DNA from: Defluviicoccus sp. | Lineage (GTDB): Bacteria > Pseudomonadota > Alphaproteobacteria > MPNO01 | NCBI GenBank assembly: GCA_028820505.1 | Contig: JAPPIT010000037.1 | Location: 6,596-49,615 of the forward strand | Direction of reading: 5' to 3' | DNA length: 43,020 nt | Shown: positions 9,237-18,646 of the stretch, piece after piece | How positions within the stretch are numbered: position 1 is the first letter of the stretch | Layout: each line of letters starts with the position of its first letter | Notes under the pieces: model-generated | Told to the model about the DNA's origin: nothing | The model's database searches: none | What the model saw: only the letters and a program-made list of their open reading frames with translations | Position numbers and translations under genes: made by a program

Positions 9237-11378
9237 GTGATTCGCAACGCGACATCCGCACTGGCCGTTTTCCTCGGTCTCGGGGCGCTGGCGCTGTCCG
9301 CGTCCTGGCCGGGCGGCGCGCGCGCGGCGGCATCCCAGTGGTGGACCAACGAGCACGGCGCGGTGCGCCTGATCGCCGCGTCGAATGCCGTCGGCGACGC
9401 CGGGACGCTGCGTCTCGGCATCCATTTCCGGATGAACGACAACTGGAAGATCTACTGGCGTTCGCCGGGCGATGCCGGGTTCCCGCCGCAGCCCGACTGG
9501 TCGGGCTCGGAGAATCTCGGCGAAGCGACGCTGTCCTGGCCCGCGCCGGCGCGTTTTTCGGTCATCGGCCTCGAGACGCTGGGCTACAGCGGCGAGGTGG
9601 TGCTCCCGGTCGACGCAACCCTCGTCGCGCCCGGCCGTCCGCTCGTCGTCAGGGCGAAGATCCCCTATCTGACCTGCGACGACGTGTGCGTTCCCTACGT
9701 GGCGGATCTCGCGCTGCGGCTGCCGGCGGGGGGCGCGGCCTCGTCGCTCGAAACGGCGCTGATCGAGCGCTTCGCCGCGCTCGTCCCGCGCCGCGGCCCG
9801 GGCCTCCCGATCCGCGTCGCATCGGTGGCGGCGGTCGGCGGGGACGTGACCCGGGCGCTGGAGATCTCGATCGCGGCGGACGCGCCGCTGTCGCGGCCCG
9901 ACATCTACGTGGAGGGACCGGAAGGCTGGGCGTTCGGCGCGCCCGACTACCGGATCGGCGCCGACGGCACGACCGCGTTCGCCCGCATCGCGGCTCTCGC
10001 GCCGCCCAAAGGCGGCGGAAGCCTGGCGGGCCGCGAAATGCGCTTCACCGTGGTCGACGGCGTCCGCGCATCGGAACAGGCGCTGACGCCCGCCGCCGCG
10101 CGGACCGCATCGCCGGCCGCGGCGCCGCCGGCCGAAACGGGGTTGTGGCTGGTCCTCCTGCTCGCCGTCGCGGGCGGGCTGATCCTCAACCTGATGCCCT
10201 GCGTGCTTCCGGTTCTCTCGCTGAAGCTGGTCTCCGCGATGGGGCACGGCGGGGGCGAGAGGCGCGACGTGCGGACCGGTTTTCTCGCCTCCGCGGCGGG
10301 CATCCTCGTGTCCTTCCTCGTGCTCGCCACCGGCGTCGCCGGGTTCCGTCTCGCCGGCGAGACCGTCGGCTGGGGAGTCCAGTTCCAGCAGCCCGTGTTC
10401 CTCGTCTTCATGGCGATCGTGGTGACCCTGTTCTCGGCCAATCTCTTCGGCCTGTTCGAGATCCGCCTTCCCGGGACGGTGTCCGACATGGCGGTCGGGG
10501 CGGGCGGCCACGGGAAAACCGGCGTGGCGGGCCATTTCCTGACCGGCGCGTTCGCGACGCTCCTGGCGACCCCGTGCACCGCTCCGTTCCTCGGCACGGC
10601 GGTGAGCTTCGCGCTGTCGCGGGGCAGCGCCGAGATCTATGCCGTCTTCCTGTGTCTCGGGATCGGTCTGGCGCTGCCCTATCTGGCGGGCGCCGCTTTC
10701 CCGGGCATCGCGACCCGGATGCCGCGCCCGGGGCCGTGGATGGTCACGCTCCGGCGCGGTCTCGGGATCCTGCTGTTGGGAACGGCCGTCTGGCTGGTGA
10801 CGGTGCTCGCGGTCCAGCTCGGCACATGGTCCGCCGTCGCGGTCGCCGCGGCGCTGGCGGTGCTTCTCCTCGGGCTCGTCCTCGCGCGCCCCGGGACCCG
10901 GCGGACGCCCCGGCTCGGACGCGGCATCGCCGGAGTCGCGGGCGCGGCGGCGCTCGCGCTCGCGATCTGGCCCGGCTCCGGATCCGTCAAGGCGACCGCC
11001 GCAGCCGCCCACTGGAAGCCTTTCGACCGCCAGGCGATAGCGTCCGCCGTGGCGTCCGGCGCCGTCGTCTTCGTCGATGTGACCGCCGACTGGTGCATCA
11101 CCTGCCAGGTCAACAAGGCGCTGGTCCTCGGCAACGAGACCGTGCGCGGCCGGCTCGCGGGGGACGGGGTGGTGGCGATGGTCGCCGACTGGACCCGTCC
11201 GAGCGACGAGATCGGCGCCTATCTCAAGTCTTTCGGCCGGTTCGGCATACCGTTCAACGCGGTCTACGGGCCGGCAAGGCCGAACGGCGAGCCGCTGCCC
11301 GAAATCCTTACCGAGACGGCGGTGCTGGAAGCGATGGACCGGGCCGCCGGCAGGTCTCCCCGGATCGCCGGACGCTGA
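9237..11378 (+). CDS. DsbD/ScsB-type thiol:disulfide interchange protein
   Basis: This encodes a 713-residue three-part reductase that passes electrons from cytoplasmic thioredoxin across the membrane to periplasmic thiols. A signal peptide ends near residue 31 (GGARAAAS). The periplasmic N-domain has paired cysteines C147 and C151 ([10 protein letters not shown]). The membrane domain, about residues 300-580, carries the two conserved intramembrane cysteines in [13 protein letters not shown] (C322) and [12 protein letters not shown] (C447). The C-terminal thioredoxin-like domain has W-C620-I-T-C623. The large N-domain is like ScsB rather than short CcdA. The start is GTG 9237. The partner is unknown; a peroxiredoxin gene follows. 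Confidence 0.93.
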   Translation: MIRNATSALAVFLGLGALALSASWPGGARAAASQWWTNEHGAVRLIAASNAVGDAGTLRLGIHFRMNDNWKIYWRSPGDAGFPPQPDWSGSENLGEATLSWPAPARFSVIGLETLGYSGEVVLPVDATLVAPGRPLVVRAKIPYLTCDDVCVPYVADLALRLPAGGAASSLETALIERFAALVPRRGPGLPIRVASVAAVGGDVTRALEISIAADAPLSRPDIYVEGPEGWAFGAPDYRIGADGTTAFARIAALAPPKGGGSLAGREMRFTVVDGVRASEQALTPAAARTASPAAAPPAETGLWLVLLLAVAGGLILNLMPCVLPVLSLKLVSAMGHGGGERRDVRTGFLASAAGILVSFLVLATGVAGFRLAGETVGWGVQFQQPVFLVFMAIVVTLFSANLFGLFEIRLPGTVSDMAVGAGGHGKTGVAGHFLTGAFATLLATPCTAPFLGTAVSFALSRGSAEIYAVFLCLGIGLALPYLAGAAFPGIATRMPRPGPWMVTLRRGLGILLLGTAVWLVTVLAVQLGTWSAVAVAAALAVLLLGLVLARPGTRRTPRLGRGIAGVAGAAALALAIWPGSGSVKATAAAAHWKPFDRQAIASAVASGAVVFVDVTADWCITCQVNKALVLGNETVRGRLAGDGVVAMVADWTRPSDEIGAYLKSFGRFGIPFNAVYGPARPNGEPLPEILTETAVLEAMDRAAGRSPRIAGR

Positions 11379-11428
11379 GGCGAAAAAGAGTGAGCATATC
11401 TTGACCGGGAGGTCCGCGGCATTTGTTC

Positions 11429-11541
11429 CGTCATGCCCGGACTTGTTCCGGGCATCCACGTCCCTCCGCCGCCTCGCCCTCGCCCGGCCCGCACCGCGAT
11501 GCCGCAAGACGTGGATGCCCGGAACAAGTCCGGGCATGACG
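11429..11541. repeat. Palindromic repeat, copy C (two arms only)
   Basis: Two 32-bp inverted arms (11429-11460 and 11510-11541) enclose a 49-bp loop in the A/D orientation. The spacer and third arm found in copies A, B and D are absent. The rest of the 324-base gap to the peroxiredoxin gene contains no gene that I can support. Confidence 0.88.
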
Positions 11542-11702
11542 GCATTGAGGACAGGCGGGGCGGCGTTCCCGTCCCCCAGCCGGGCCAGCCGACCGCCCGT
11601 CAAGTAATCGAATAAGCCCCAAAAAGAGCGGCCGTCCGGGGTGACAAGCCGGCGCCCATCGCCTATGTCACCCCGGATCGACACACCAGCGAGGGGCATG
11701 AC

Positions 11703-12185
11703 ATGACAATCCAGGTCGGCGACAAGATTCCTTCCGCAACCCTGACGGCGATGGGCGCGGACGGGCCGGGGCCGGTCGAGACCGACGAGCTGTTCTCCGG
11801 CAGGAAGGTCGTGCTGTTCGCGGTCCCCGGCGCGTTCACGCCAACCTGTTCCGCCAAGCACCTGCCGGGCTTCGTCGAGCAGGCCGACGCGATCAAGGCC
11901 AAGGGCGTCGACACCATCGCCTGCGTGGCGGTCAACGACGTGTTCGTGATGGATGCCTGGGGCAAGAGCCAGGGCGTTGGCGACAAGGTGCAGATGCTGG
12001 CCGACGGCAGCGCCGATTTCGCCAGGGCGCTCGACGTCGAGCTCGACCTCGTCGGCCGCGGCCTCGGCGTGCGGTCGCGCCGCTACTCCATGATCGTCGA
12101 CGACGGCACCGTCACCCAGCTCAATCTCGAAGAGGGCGGCGGGTACGAGGTGAGCGACGCGGGCACCGTCCTCAGCCAGCTCTGA
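11703..12185 (+). CDS. Peroxiredoxin, Prx5-type
   Basis: This encodes a 160-residue thiol peroxidase that reduces hydrogen peroxide and organic hydroperoxides. The peroxidatic cysteine is C49 in VPGAFTPTCSAKHLPGF, with the invariant P-x-x-x-T-x-x-C, and the distal arginine is in VRSRRYSMIVDDG. C74 (TIACVAVND) is the only other cysteine, so the protein may recycle through glutathione/glutaredoxin or an intermolecular disulfide. Two in-frame starts are close together: ATG 11703 follows GAGGGGCATGAC. It is downstream of the DsbD-type gene but the intervening palindromic repeat suggests a separate transcript. It is convergent with rnhA (15 bases apart). Confidence 0.93.
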   Translation: MTIQVGDKIPSATLTAMGADGPGPVETDELFSGRKVVLFAVPGAFTPTCSAKHLPGFVEQADAIKAKGVDTIACVAVNDVFVMDAWGKSQGVGDKVQMLADGSADFARALDVELDLVGRGLGVRSRRYSMIVDDGTVTQLNLEEGGGYEVSDAGTVLSQL

Positions 12186-12200
12186 TCCCGAAAGAACGGA

Positions 12201-12647
12201 CTACGCACCGGCCTCGCGCGCCTGCGCGAGGCCCTTGCGCGCGAGCGCGTCGGCGCGCTCGTTGTCCGGGTGGCCGGCATGGCCCTTGACCCAGCGCCAT
12301 TCGATCTCATGCCCGGCGGCGAGTGCGTCCAGGCGCTGCCAGAGATCGACATTCTTCACCGGTTTCTTCGCCGCGGTCTTCCATCCGTTGGCCTTCCAGC
12401 CTTCGATCCAGCGCGTGATCCCGTCCCTGAGATAGGTGCTGTCGGTGTGGAGCCGCACCGTGGAAGGGCGCTTCAAAGACTCGATCGCCCGGATCGCGGC
12501 GAGCAGTTCCATCCGGTTGTTGGTGGTCGCGGCCTCGCCGCCGCACAGCTCCTTTTCGGTGCCGCCGTAACGCAGCAGCGCGCCCCAGCCGCCGGGGCCG
12601 GGATTTCCGCTGCAGGCGCCGTCGGTGAAGATGTCGACCGCGGTCAC
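12201..12647 (-). CDS. rnhA: Ribonuclease HI
   Basis: This encodes a 148-residue RNase HI, which cuts the RNA strand of RNA-DNA hybrids. The catalytic carboxylates are all present: D9 ([16 protein letters not shown]), E47 ([10 protein letters not shown]), D69 (LHTDSTYL) and D133 ([11 protein letters not shown]), with H123 in the flexible loop. The start is GTG 12647, whose GTGA overlaps the thrB stop, so it is translated as the last gene of an ispH-thrB-rnhA operon. This gene order is common in alphaproteobacteria. Confidence 0.97.
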   Translation of the reverse strand: MTAVDIFTDGACSGNPGPGGWGALLRYGGTEKELCGGEAATTNNRMELLAAIRAIESLKRPSTVRLHTDSTYLRDGITRWIEGWKANGWKTAAKKPVKNVDLWQRLDALAAGHEIEWRWVKGHAGHPDNERADALARKGLAQAREAGA

Positions 12648-13609
12648 GGTTCGAGTCCGTAGGCGCCGGGGTCCGCCACCCGCTGGTGAAACCGCAGCTT
12701 GTGCAGGTACTCAAGCGGGTCCTTCCGGCCGACGAGCACGCCTTCCGGCGGGAAGAGCGCGTCGTGGAGGCGGGTCAGCAGAAACCGCAGCGCCGCGCCC
12801 CGGGCGAGCACGGGAAGGGCCGCGATTTCCGCCTTCTCCAGCGCGCGCACCGAAGCGTATCCCGCGATCAGACGCCGGGCCTTGGTGACGTTGAAGCTGA
12901 GATCCGCCTCGAAACACCAGGCGTTGAGGCAGATCGCCAGCTCGTAGGCGTAGAGGTCGTTGCAGGCGAAATAGAAGTCGATGATCCCCGACAGCCCGCC
13001 GCCGAGGAAGAAGACGTTGTCCGGGAAGAGGTCGGCATGGATCACGCCGCCGGCGGCGCCCGAGGGCCAGCGCGAATCGAGAAAATCCAGCTCGTCCTCG
13101 ATCTCGCGGCGGAGGCCCGGCGCCAGCCCGTCGGCCGCCTCCCGGCATGTCGCGAACAGGGGCCGCCAGCCCGCCAATCCGAGCGCGTTCTCGCGCCCGA
13201 GGGGGAAATCCGCGCCCGCGCGGTGCATTTCGGCGGTCGCGCGGCCCAGCGCCGCGCAATGTTCCGCCCCCGCCCTCCTGACGCACATTCCGTTGAGGAA
13301 GGTGACGATGGCCGCGGGCCGCCCGCAGAGTTCGCGCAGCGTCTCGCCGTCGCGGCCGGGCACCGGCGTGGGGCACGCGATGCCGCGCCCGGCAAGGTGA
13401 TCCATCAGTCCGAGAAAGAAGGGCAGGTCTTCCCGCGCGACCCGGCGTTCGTAGAGGGTGAGAATGAACGCGCCCCGCTCGGTCTGCAGCAGGTAGTTCG
13501 AGTTCTCGATCCCCTCCGCGATGCCCTTGCAGGCAAGCACGCCGCCGATGTCGTAGGCGCCGACGAACGTGTCGAGGGCGTCGTCCGGGACGTCCGTGTA
13601 TACCGCCAT
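12644..13609 (-). CDS. thrB: Homoserine kinase (ThrB, APH-fold type)
   Basis: This encodes a 321-residue homoserine kinase of the aminoglycoside-phosphotransferase fold, the form found in alphaproteobacteria instead of the GHMP-type enzyme. The N-lobe has the start [20 protein letters not shown] and the glycine loop [13 protein letters not shown]. The catalytic loop is [13 protein letters not shown] and the metal-binding motif [18 protein letters not shown]. It phosphorylates homoserine for threonine synthesis. Its ATG lies 19 bases after the ispH stop and its TGA overlaps the rnhA GTG. Confidence 0.95.
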   Translation of the reverse strand: MAVYTDVPDDALDTFVGAYDIGGVLACKGIAEGIENSNYLLQTERGAFILTLYERRVAREDLPFFLGLMDHLAGRGIACPTPVPGRDGETLRELCGRPAAIVTFLNGMCVRRAGAEHCAALGRATAEMHRAGADFPLGRENALGLAGWRPLFATCREAADGLAPGLRREIEDELDFLDSRWPSGAAGGVIHADLFPDNVFFLGGGLSGIIDFYFACNDLYAYELAICLNAWCFEADLSFNVTKARRLIAGYASVRALEKAEIAALPVLARGAALRFLLTRLHDALFPPEGVLVGRKDPLEYLHKLRFHQRVADPGAYGLEP

Positions 13610-13628
13610 GCGGGGGTCGTCGTCCGGG

Positions 13629-14573
13629 TCAGGCCGTCAGCGCCCGCGGCAGGCTGAACTCCACCGATTCCTCGATCAGCGAGACCTCTTCGACGGTCAC
13701 GTCGAACAGCGTCCGGCAATGATCGATCAGCTCCTGAACCAGGATCTCGGGCGCGGACGCGCCGGCGGTCAGGCCGAGCGTGCCGACGCCGTTCAGCCAG
13801 TCCGGATCGATTTCCCGCGCGCGCTGGATCAGCACCGCCTTGTCGCAACCCGCGTCGCTCGCCACCTCCGCGAGGCGCTTGGAGTTGGACGAATAGGGCG
13901 CGCCGATCACGGCGAGCGCGTCGCAGCGCCTCGCGATCGCCTTGACCGCCGCCTGGCGGTTGGTGGTGGCGTAGCAGATGTCTTCCTTGCGCGGCGGCTC
14001 GATGGCGGGAAAGCGCTCCTTCAGCACCTCGACGATCGCCTCGGTCTCGTCGACCGAGAGCGTGGTCTGGGTGACGTAGGAAAGCCGCTCCGGATCCGCG
14101 ACCTCGACGGATTGCGCCTGTTCGACGGTCTCGACCAGGATCATTCTGCCCTCGGGGAGCTGGCCCATCGTGCCGATGACCTCGGGATGGCCCGCGTGGC
14201 CGATCAGTATGACTTGGCGGCCCTCGTTCTCGTGGCGGCGCGCATCGACATGGACCTTGGTGACCAGCGGGCAGGTGGCGTCGAGATAGAACAGCTCGCG
14301 CTCGTCGGCTTCCGAGAACACCGCCCTGGCAACGCCGTGGGCGCTGAAGACGACCGGGACGCCGCCCGGAATTTCCTCCAGCTCCTCGACGAAGACCGCG
14401 CCCTTTTCCTCCAGCGCCTCGACCACGAAGCGGTTGTGGACGATCTCGTGGCGGACATAGACCGGCGCACCGTACTTCTCGAGCGCCAGCTCGACGATCT
14501 TGATCGCGCGGTCGACTCCCGCGCAGAAGCCGCGCGGGCCGGCGAGCAGGATTTTCAGCGGAGGCTTTTGCAT
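13629..14573 (-). CDS. ispH: 4-hydroxy-3-methylbut-2-enyl diphosphate reductase
   Basis: This encodes a 314-residue IspH (LytB), the last enzyme of the MEP pathway, giving IPP and DMAPP. The three cluster-ligand cysteines are C17 (GPRGFCAGV), C101 ([12 protein letters not shown]) and C200 ([12 protein letters not shown]), spaced as in E. coli IspH. The histidines in [12 protein letters not shown] and [14 protein letters not shown] and the [10 protein letters not shown] segment are intact. It is the first gene of the ispH-thrB-rnhA set and is divergent from the CDGSH gene, with 102 bases between them for both promoters. Confidence 0.97.
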   Translation of the reverse strand: MQKPPLKILLAGPRGFCAGVDRAIKIVELALEKYGAPVYVRHEIVHNRFVVEALEEKGAVFVEELEEIPGGVPVVFSAHGVARAVFSEADERELFYLDATCPLVTKVHVDARRHENEGRQVILIGHAGHPEVIGTMGQLPEGRMILVETVEQAQSVEVADPERLSYVTQTTLSVDETEAIVEVLKERFPAIEPPRKEDICYATTNRQAAVKAIARRCDALAVIGAPYSSNSKRLAEVASDAGCDKAVLIQRAREIDPDWLNGVGTLGLTAGASAPEILVQELIDHCRTLFDVTVEEVSLIEESVEFSLPRALTA

Positions 14574-14675
14574 CGGCTCCCGACCCCGTTCCGATCCCTG
14601 CCTTGAGGATCGGCGAACGGAACACTAGAGTGCCCCACCAGATACCACAGCGGCTTTCGGATAGGAACCTTGGTC

Positions 14676-14915
14676 ATGGCGGAACCGGTTATCGCGCAGA
14701 AGGAGCCCTACGGCGTCGAGGTCGAGGCGGGCAAGGAATATTGGTGGTGCGCCTGCGGGCGCAGCCAGTCCCAGCCGTTCTGCGACGGCTCGCACAAGGG
14801 CACCGGCCTCGCGCCGATGCAGTACGACGCGAAGGCGGACCGCACGATCTGGTTCTGCGGCTGCAAGAGCACGTCCAACAAGCCGGTCTGCGACGGCACC
14901 CACAACGACCTCTAG
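14676..14915 (+). CDS. CDGSH iron-sulfur protein with two cluster motifs
   Basis: This encodes a 79-residue protein with two CDGSH-type motifs. The first is C25-x-C27 ... C36-D-G-S-H40 and the second C61-x-C63 ... C72-D-G-T-H76, each giving the three-cysteine one-histidine ligand set of a 2Fe-2S cluster. Dual-motif bacterial proteins of this kind resemble the mitochondrial Miner2/CISD3 type. They are redox-active but their role in bacteria is not established. ATG 14676 follows AGGAACCTTGGTC. Its neighbour ispH is itself an iron-sulfur enzyme, which is suggestive context only. Confidence 0.93.
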   Translation: MAEPVIAQKEPYGVEVEAGKEYWWCACGRSQSQPFCDGSHKGTGLAPMQYDAKADRTIWFCGCKSTSNKPVCDGTHNDL

Positions 14916-14921
14916 GCCGGG

Positions 14922-15479
14922 ATGGCGCGCCCCCTGGGGTACCCGGCCGTGCCCGCCCGCCGCGGAATCGCCGTCGCGCTGGCCGCGGCGTCGATATCCC
15001 TGCTCCTCCAGGCCTGCGGCGGCGAGGAACGGTTCTCCCAGCGGATCTGCCCCCGGGTCCAGGTCCTCGAATATGCCGACAGGCTGACCGAGTTCGCCCA
15101 GGGGGCGGGGCGGGACCTGACCGATGTCGTGCTCAGGGGCCGGCTGGTCAATTTCGACGGAGAGTGCAACGTCGAGGACGACAGGGTCGAGCTCGACCTC
15201 ACGGTCGAGTTCCTGCTCGAGCGCGGTCCGGCGAACCGGCGCCGCGAAGGGCGGTTCGCCTATTTCGTGGCGATCCCCGAGTTCCATCCCGCCGAGCGCG
15301 GAAAGCGCGTTTTTCCGGTCGAAATGAAATTCGAAAGCGGCGTCAACCGGGTTCTCTATCGCGATGAGGTCTCCATCGGGATACCGCTCACCGGACAGCG
15401 CCGCGCGACCGACTTCAACGTCTTCATGGGCTTCCAGCTGGACCGCGAGCAGCTCGGGTTCAACCGGTCCGGCGGTTGA
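14922..15479 (+). CDS. Putative lipoprotein of unknown function
   Basis: This encodes a 185-residue protein. The N-terminus has a basic region (ARRG), a hydrophobic stretch VALAAASISLL and a lipobox LLQAC with C32 as the likely lipidated cysteine. The mature part contains ICPRVQVLEYADRLTEF and a beta-rich region (VVLRGRLVNFDGECNVEDD, VELDLTVEFLLERG) ending at VFMGFQLDREQLGFNR. I recognise it as a type often annotated hypothetical in alphaproteobacteria, and I cannot assign a role. It begins 7 bases after the CDGSH stop and is probably cotranscribed with it. Confidence 0.8.
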   Translation: MARPLGYPAVPARRGIAVALAAASISLLLQACGGEERFSQRICPRVQVLEYADRLTEFAQGAGRDLTDVVLRGRLVNFDGECNVEDDRVELDLTVEFLLERGPANRRREGRFAYFVAIPEFHPAERGKRVFPVEMKFESGVNRVLYRDEVSIGIPLTGQRRATDFNVFMGFQLDREQLGFNRSGG

Positions 15480-15504
15480 CGCGGATTTCCCGGCCCATTA
15501 GATA
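15476..15504 (+). promoter_or_regulatory. Candidate promoter of the glycine-cleavage operon
   Basis: TTGACG (15476-15481), overlapping the stop codon of the lipoprotein gene, is followed by a 17-base spacer and TAGATA (15499-15504). A start near 15511 would place the riboswitch about 40 bases into the leader. The -35 matches consensus at five positions and the -10 is weaker. Confidence 0.45.
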
Positions 15505-15549
15505 AGACTTGTCCGGCCCCGGGCCGGACGCTGCGCTACACAGACGACG

Positions 15550-15737
15550 CCTGCGGGAGAGTCCGGTTCATCACCGGCGCCGAAGGAGCAAGGGCCCCGG
15601 AAACTCTCAGGCAAACGGACCGCAGGTCGATGTGTCTCTGGAAAGCGGGCCGCTTCTCGGATGGGGGAGCGGCTCCACCGAAGGGGTAAGCGGAACCTGC
15701 GGGTTCCGTGAATCTCTCAGGTCCACGGACAGAGGGG
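15550..15737 (+). promoter_or_regulatory. Tandem glycine riboswitch
   Basis: Two glycine aptamers precede gcvT. Aptamer 1 (about 15550-15626) has closing strands CCTGCGG and CCGCAGG, the GGGAGAGTCC segment, GCCGAAGGAGCAA and AACTCTCAGGCAAA. Aptamer 2 (about 15633-15737) has CCACCGAAGGGGTAAGCGG and AATCTCTCAGGTCCACGGAC. These are the conserved gcvT-element sequences. Binding of glycine is expected to switch on the cleavage operon. The distance to the gcvT Shine-Dalgarno is about 35 bases, and I see no terminator hairpin with a T-run, so control may be at translation initiation. Confidence 0.93.
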
Positions 15738-15781
15738 GCGCGCGGCGCATTGCGCGCGCGTGCTGTCTGCCGGAGGACCCG

Positions 15782-16903
15782 ATGAGCGACCCCGAAACCG
15801 CGGCGGCAAAGACGACCCCCCTGACCGGTCTGCACCGTGAACTCGGCGCCAGGATGGCGCCGTTCGCCGGCTACGACATGCCGATCCGCTATGCCGGCGG
15901 CATCATCGAGGAGCACCTGCACACGCGAAGCGCGGCCTCGCTGTTCGATGTCTCGCACATGGGCCAGCTGACGATCCGCGGCGACGACCGGGCGCGGGCG
16001 CTGGAGGCGCTGGTTCCCGGCGACATCCAGGGGCTCGTCCCGGGCGGCATGCGCTACACGATGCTGACCGACGAGGCGGGCGGCATTCTCGACGATCTGA
16101 TCGTCACCGATGTCGGCCCCTACCTGTTCGTCGTCGCCAACGCGGCGTGCAAGGAAGCCGACATCGCCCATATCCGAGCGGCCCTGCCGGCGGGATGCGC
16201 GCTGGACGAGCTCGACCGGGGGCTCGTCGCGCTCCAGGGCCCGAAGGCGGCCGCGGCCCTGGCGGCTCTGGCGCCGGGCGCGGAGGCGCTTCCCTTCATG
16301 ACCGCCGCGCCCTTCGAGATCGACGGCGTCAGGCTCGCGATCATGCGGTCCGGCTATACCGGCGAGGACGGGTTCGAGATCTCGATCCCGGCCGACGACA
16401 CCGAACGCATCGCGCGCATGCTGCTCGACCTGCCGGAGGTCGAGCTGGCCGGGCTCGGCGCGCGCGACACGCTGAGGCTGGAGGCCGGGCTCTGCCTCTA
16501 CGGGCAGGACATCGACCGGACCACCACGCCGGTCGAGGGGGGGCTCGCCTGGACCGTCGGCAAGCGCCGGAGGGCGGAAGGCGGATTTCCCGGCGCCGGC
16601 GTCATCCTCGACCAGATCGCCTCGGGTCCGCCCCGTCGCCGCGTCGGCATCCGGCCCGACGGTCGCGCGCCCGCCCGCGCCCACACGCCGGTTCGTGAAG
16701 TCGGCGGCGAGGCGGTCGGGGAGATCACCAGCGGCGGCTTCGGGCCGAGCGTCGGCGGGCCGGTCGCCATGGGTTACGTCGCCGCGGGGGCGGGCGAGGC
16801 GGGCCGGGCGGTCGAGGTCGTCGTCCGCGACAAGCCGCTTCCGGCGCGGATCGCGACGCTGCCGTTCGTTCGGCATCGCTATTTCAAGGGCAAGGGAGGG
16901 TGA
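15782..16903 (+). CDS. gcvT: Glycine cleavage system T protein (aminomethyltransferase)
   Basis: This encodes a 373-residue T protein, which transfers the aminomethyl carbon from lipoylated H protein to tetrahydrofolate and releases ammonia. Typical segments are FAGYDMPIRYAGGIIEEHLH, DVSHMGQLTIRG, GGMRYTMLTDEAGGILDDL, VANAACKEADIAHIR and the folate-site RSGYTGEDGFEI. ATG 15782 is chosen because of the GGAGG seven bases upstream and the family length; the frame is open back through the riboswitch but that part is not coding. It heads gcvT-gcvH-gcvPA-gcvPB. Confidence 0.96.
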   Translation: MSDPETAAAKTTPLTGLHRELGARMAPFAGYDMPIRYAGGIIEEHLHTRSAASLFDVSHMGQLTIRGDDRARALEALVPGDIQGLVPGGMRYTMLTDEAGGILDDLIVTDVGPYLFVVANAACKEADIAHIRAALPAGCALDELDRGLVALQGPKAAAALAALAPGAEALPFMTAAPFEIDGVRLAIMRSGYTGEDGFEISIPADDTERIARMLLDLPEVELAGLGARDTLRLEAGLCLYGQDIDRTTTPVEGGLAWTVGKRRRAEGGFPGAGVILDQIASGPPRRRVGIRPDGRAPARAHTPVREVGGEAVGEITSGGFGPSVGGPVAMGYVAAGAGEAGRAVEVVVRDKPLPARIATLPFVRHRYFKGKGG

Positions 16904-16907
16904 GGCG

Positions 16908-17282
16908 ATGGCCGAGCTCAGATACAGCGAGGAGCATGAGTGGGTGCGCGTCGAAGGCGATATCGCGGTGATCGGGATTTCGGACTACGCGCAGGAACAA
17001 CTCGGCGACGTGGTGTTCGTCGAGCTGCCGGAGCGGGGACGTTCGGTGGCGAGGGGCGAGGAGGCCGCCGTCGTCGAATCGGTGAAGGCCGCGAGCGAGG
17101 TCTACGCCCCGGTGAGCGGGGAGGTGGTCGAGGTCAACGAGCCGCTGGCCGACGATCCGGGCCTGGTCAACCGGGAACCCACCGCCGGCGGCTGGTTCAT
17201 CAAGGTGCGGATGGCCGATCTCGGCGAGGTCGAAGCGCTGCTGGATCAGACCGCCTACGACAATTTCGTCTCCACCCTCTGA
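16908..17282 (+). CDS. gcvH: Glycine cleavage system H protein
   Basis: This encodes a 124-residue H protein, the mobile lipoyl carrier between P, T and L proteins. The lipoylated lysine is K60 in [19 protein letters not shown]. The start [16 protein letters not shown] and the end [20 protein letters not shown] are textbook family sequence. It starts 4 bases after the gcvT stop with GGGAGGGTGAGGCG upstream, in the same transcript. Confidence 0.97.
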   Translation: MAELRYSEEHEWVRVEGDIAVIGISDYAQEQLGDVVFVELPERGRSVARGEEAAVVESVKAASEVYAPVSGEVVEVNEPLADDPGLVNREPTAGGWFIKVRMADLGEVEALLDQTAYDNFVSTL

Positions 17283-17302
17283 GCGAAGCGGGAGGCCCGG
17301 CG

Positions 17303-18646
17303 ATGCGATATCTGCCGCTGACCGATGCCGACCGGCGGGCGATGCTCGCCTCGATCGGCGCGCCCTCGGTGGACAGCCTGTTCGGGGACGTGCCGGAATC
17401 GGCCCGCGATCCGGCGTTCGACCTGTCCGATCATGCGGGCGAGATCGAGGTCGAGCGCGCGCTCGGCGCGCTCGCCGCGCGGAACGTCCCGGCCGGATCG
17501 GTCCCGTTCTTCCTCGGCGCCGGCGCCTATCGCCACCACGTGCCGGCGAGCGTGGACGCGCTGATCCAGCGGGGCGAGTTCCTCACCTCCTACACGCCCT
17601 ACCAGCCGGAGATTTCCCAGGGGACGCTGCAGGCGCTGTTCGAGTTCCAGACCCAGGTCGCGCTGATAACCGGCCTCGATGTCGCCAACGCCTCGATGTA
17701 CGACGGCGCGACCTCGTGCCTGGAGGCGGTCAACATGGCGCTCCGGGTGACAAGGCGGCCGCGCGTGATCGTCTCCGGCGCGCTCCATCCGCAATACCGC
17801 GAGGTGACGGAGACCGGCCTCCGGTATCTTTCCGCCCGGCTCGACCGCCAGCCGCCCGATTTCGACGGCACGGAGTCGCTCGCCGACAGGATCGACCCCG
17901 AGACCGCCTGCGTCGTCGTCCAGTACCCCGATTTCTTCGGCCGGGTGCGCGACCTGACGCCGTTGGCCGAGGCCTGCCATGAGGCGGGGGCGCTCCTGAT
18001 CGTCGCGGTCACCGAGGTCGTCGCGCTCGGCGCGCTGAAATCGCCCGGCGAGATGGGCGCCGACATCGTTGCGGCGGAAGGCAAGTCGATCGGCAATCCG
18101 CTCAGTTTCGGCGGACCCTATGTCGGGCTGTTCGCCTGCCGCGAGCGCCATGTCCGGCAAATGCCCGGGCGCCTGGCGGGGGAGGCGTTCGACGCCGACG
18201 GCAGGCGCGGCTGGGTCCTGACGCTGGCCACGCGCGAACAGCACATCCGGCGCGAGAAATCGACCAGCAACATCTGCACCAATTCGGGCCTGTGCGCGCT
18301 CGCCTTCGCCATCCATCTGAGCCTGCTCGGCGAGGAAGGGTTCTCGCGGCTCGCGCGGCTCAACCACGCAAGGGCCGCGGCGCTCGCCGACCGGCTCGAT
18401 ACCGTCCCCGGCGCGGCGGTGGCGAACGACAGCTTCTTCAACGAGTTCACGCTGCGTCTCGACCGGCCCGCCGCCGGGGTCGTGGACGAGCTTGCCGGCC
18501 GCGGCGTGCTGGCGGGCGTCCCTGTTTCCCGACTCCTGCCCGGCGAGTCGGAGGCGGCGCCGCTTCTGCTGGTCGCGGCGACCGAGACGACGACGGAGGA
18601 CGACATGGCGGCGCTCGAAGCCGCGCTTCGGGAGGCTCTAAAATGA
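17303..18646 (+). CDS. gcvPA: Glycine dehydrogenase (decarboxylating) subunit 1
   Basis: This encodes a 447-residue N-terminal half of glycine decarboxylase in the two-subunit form. It corresponds to the half that lacks the PLP lysine but shapes the active site. Recognisable segments are [80 protein letters not shown] and the late [20 protein letters not shown]. Its stop overlaps the start of the subunit 2 gene (ATGA at 18643-18646), coupling translation of the two subunits. Confidence 0.96.
   Translation: MRYLPLTDADRRAMLASIGAPSVDSLFGDVPESARDPAFDLSDHAGEIEVERALGALAARNVPAGSVPFFLGAGAYRHHVPASVDALIQRGEFLTSYTPYQPEISQGTLQALFEFQTQVALITGLDVANASMYDGATSCLEAVNMALRVTRRPRVIVSGALHPQYREVTETGLRYLSARLDRQPPDFDGTESLADRIDPETACVVVQYPDFFGRVRDLTPLAEACHEAGALLIVAVTEVVALGALKSPGEMGADIVAAEGKSIGNPLSFGGPYVGLFACRERHVRQMPGRLAGEAFDADGRRGWVLTLATREQHIRREKSTSNICTNSGLCALAFAIHLSLLGEEGFSRLARLNHARAAALADRLDTVPGAAVANDSFFNEFTLRLDRPAAGVVDELAGRGVLAGVPVSRLLPGESEAAPLLLVAATETTTEDDMAALEAALREALK

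Noticed and set aside
8076..11861. A 1261-codon open frame on the minus strand
   Set aside because: It runs antisense through the DsbD-type gene and in another frame across yqgE; its translation is low-complexity Arg/Gly/Asp-rich sequence typical of shadow frames in GC-rich DNA.
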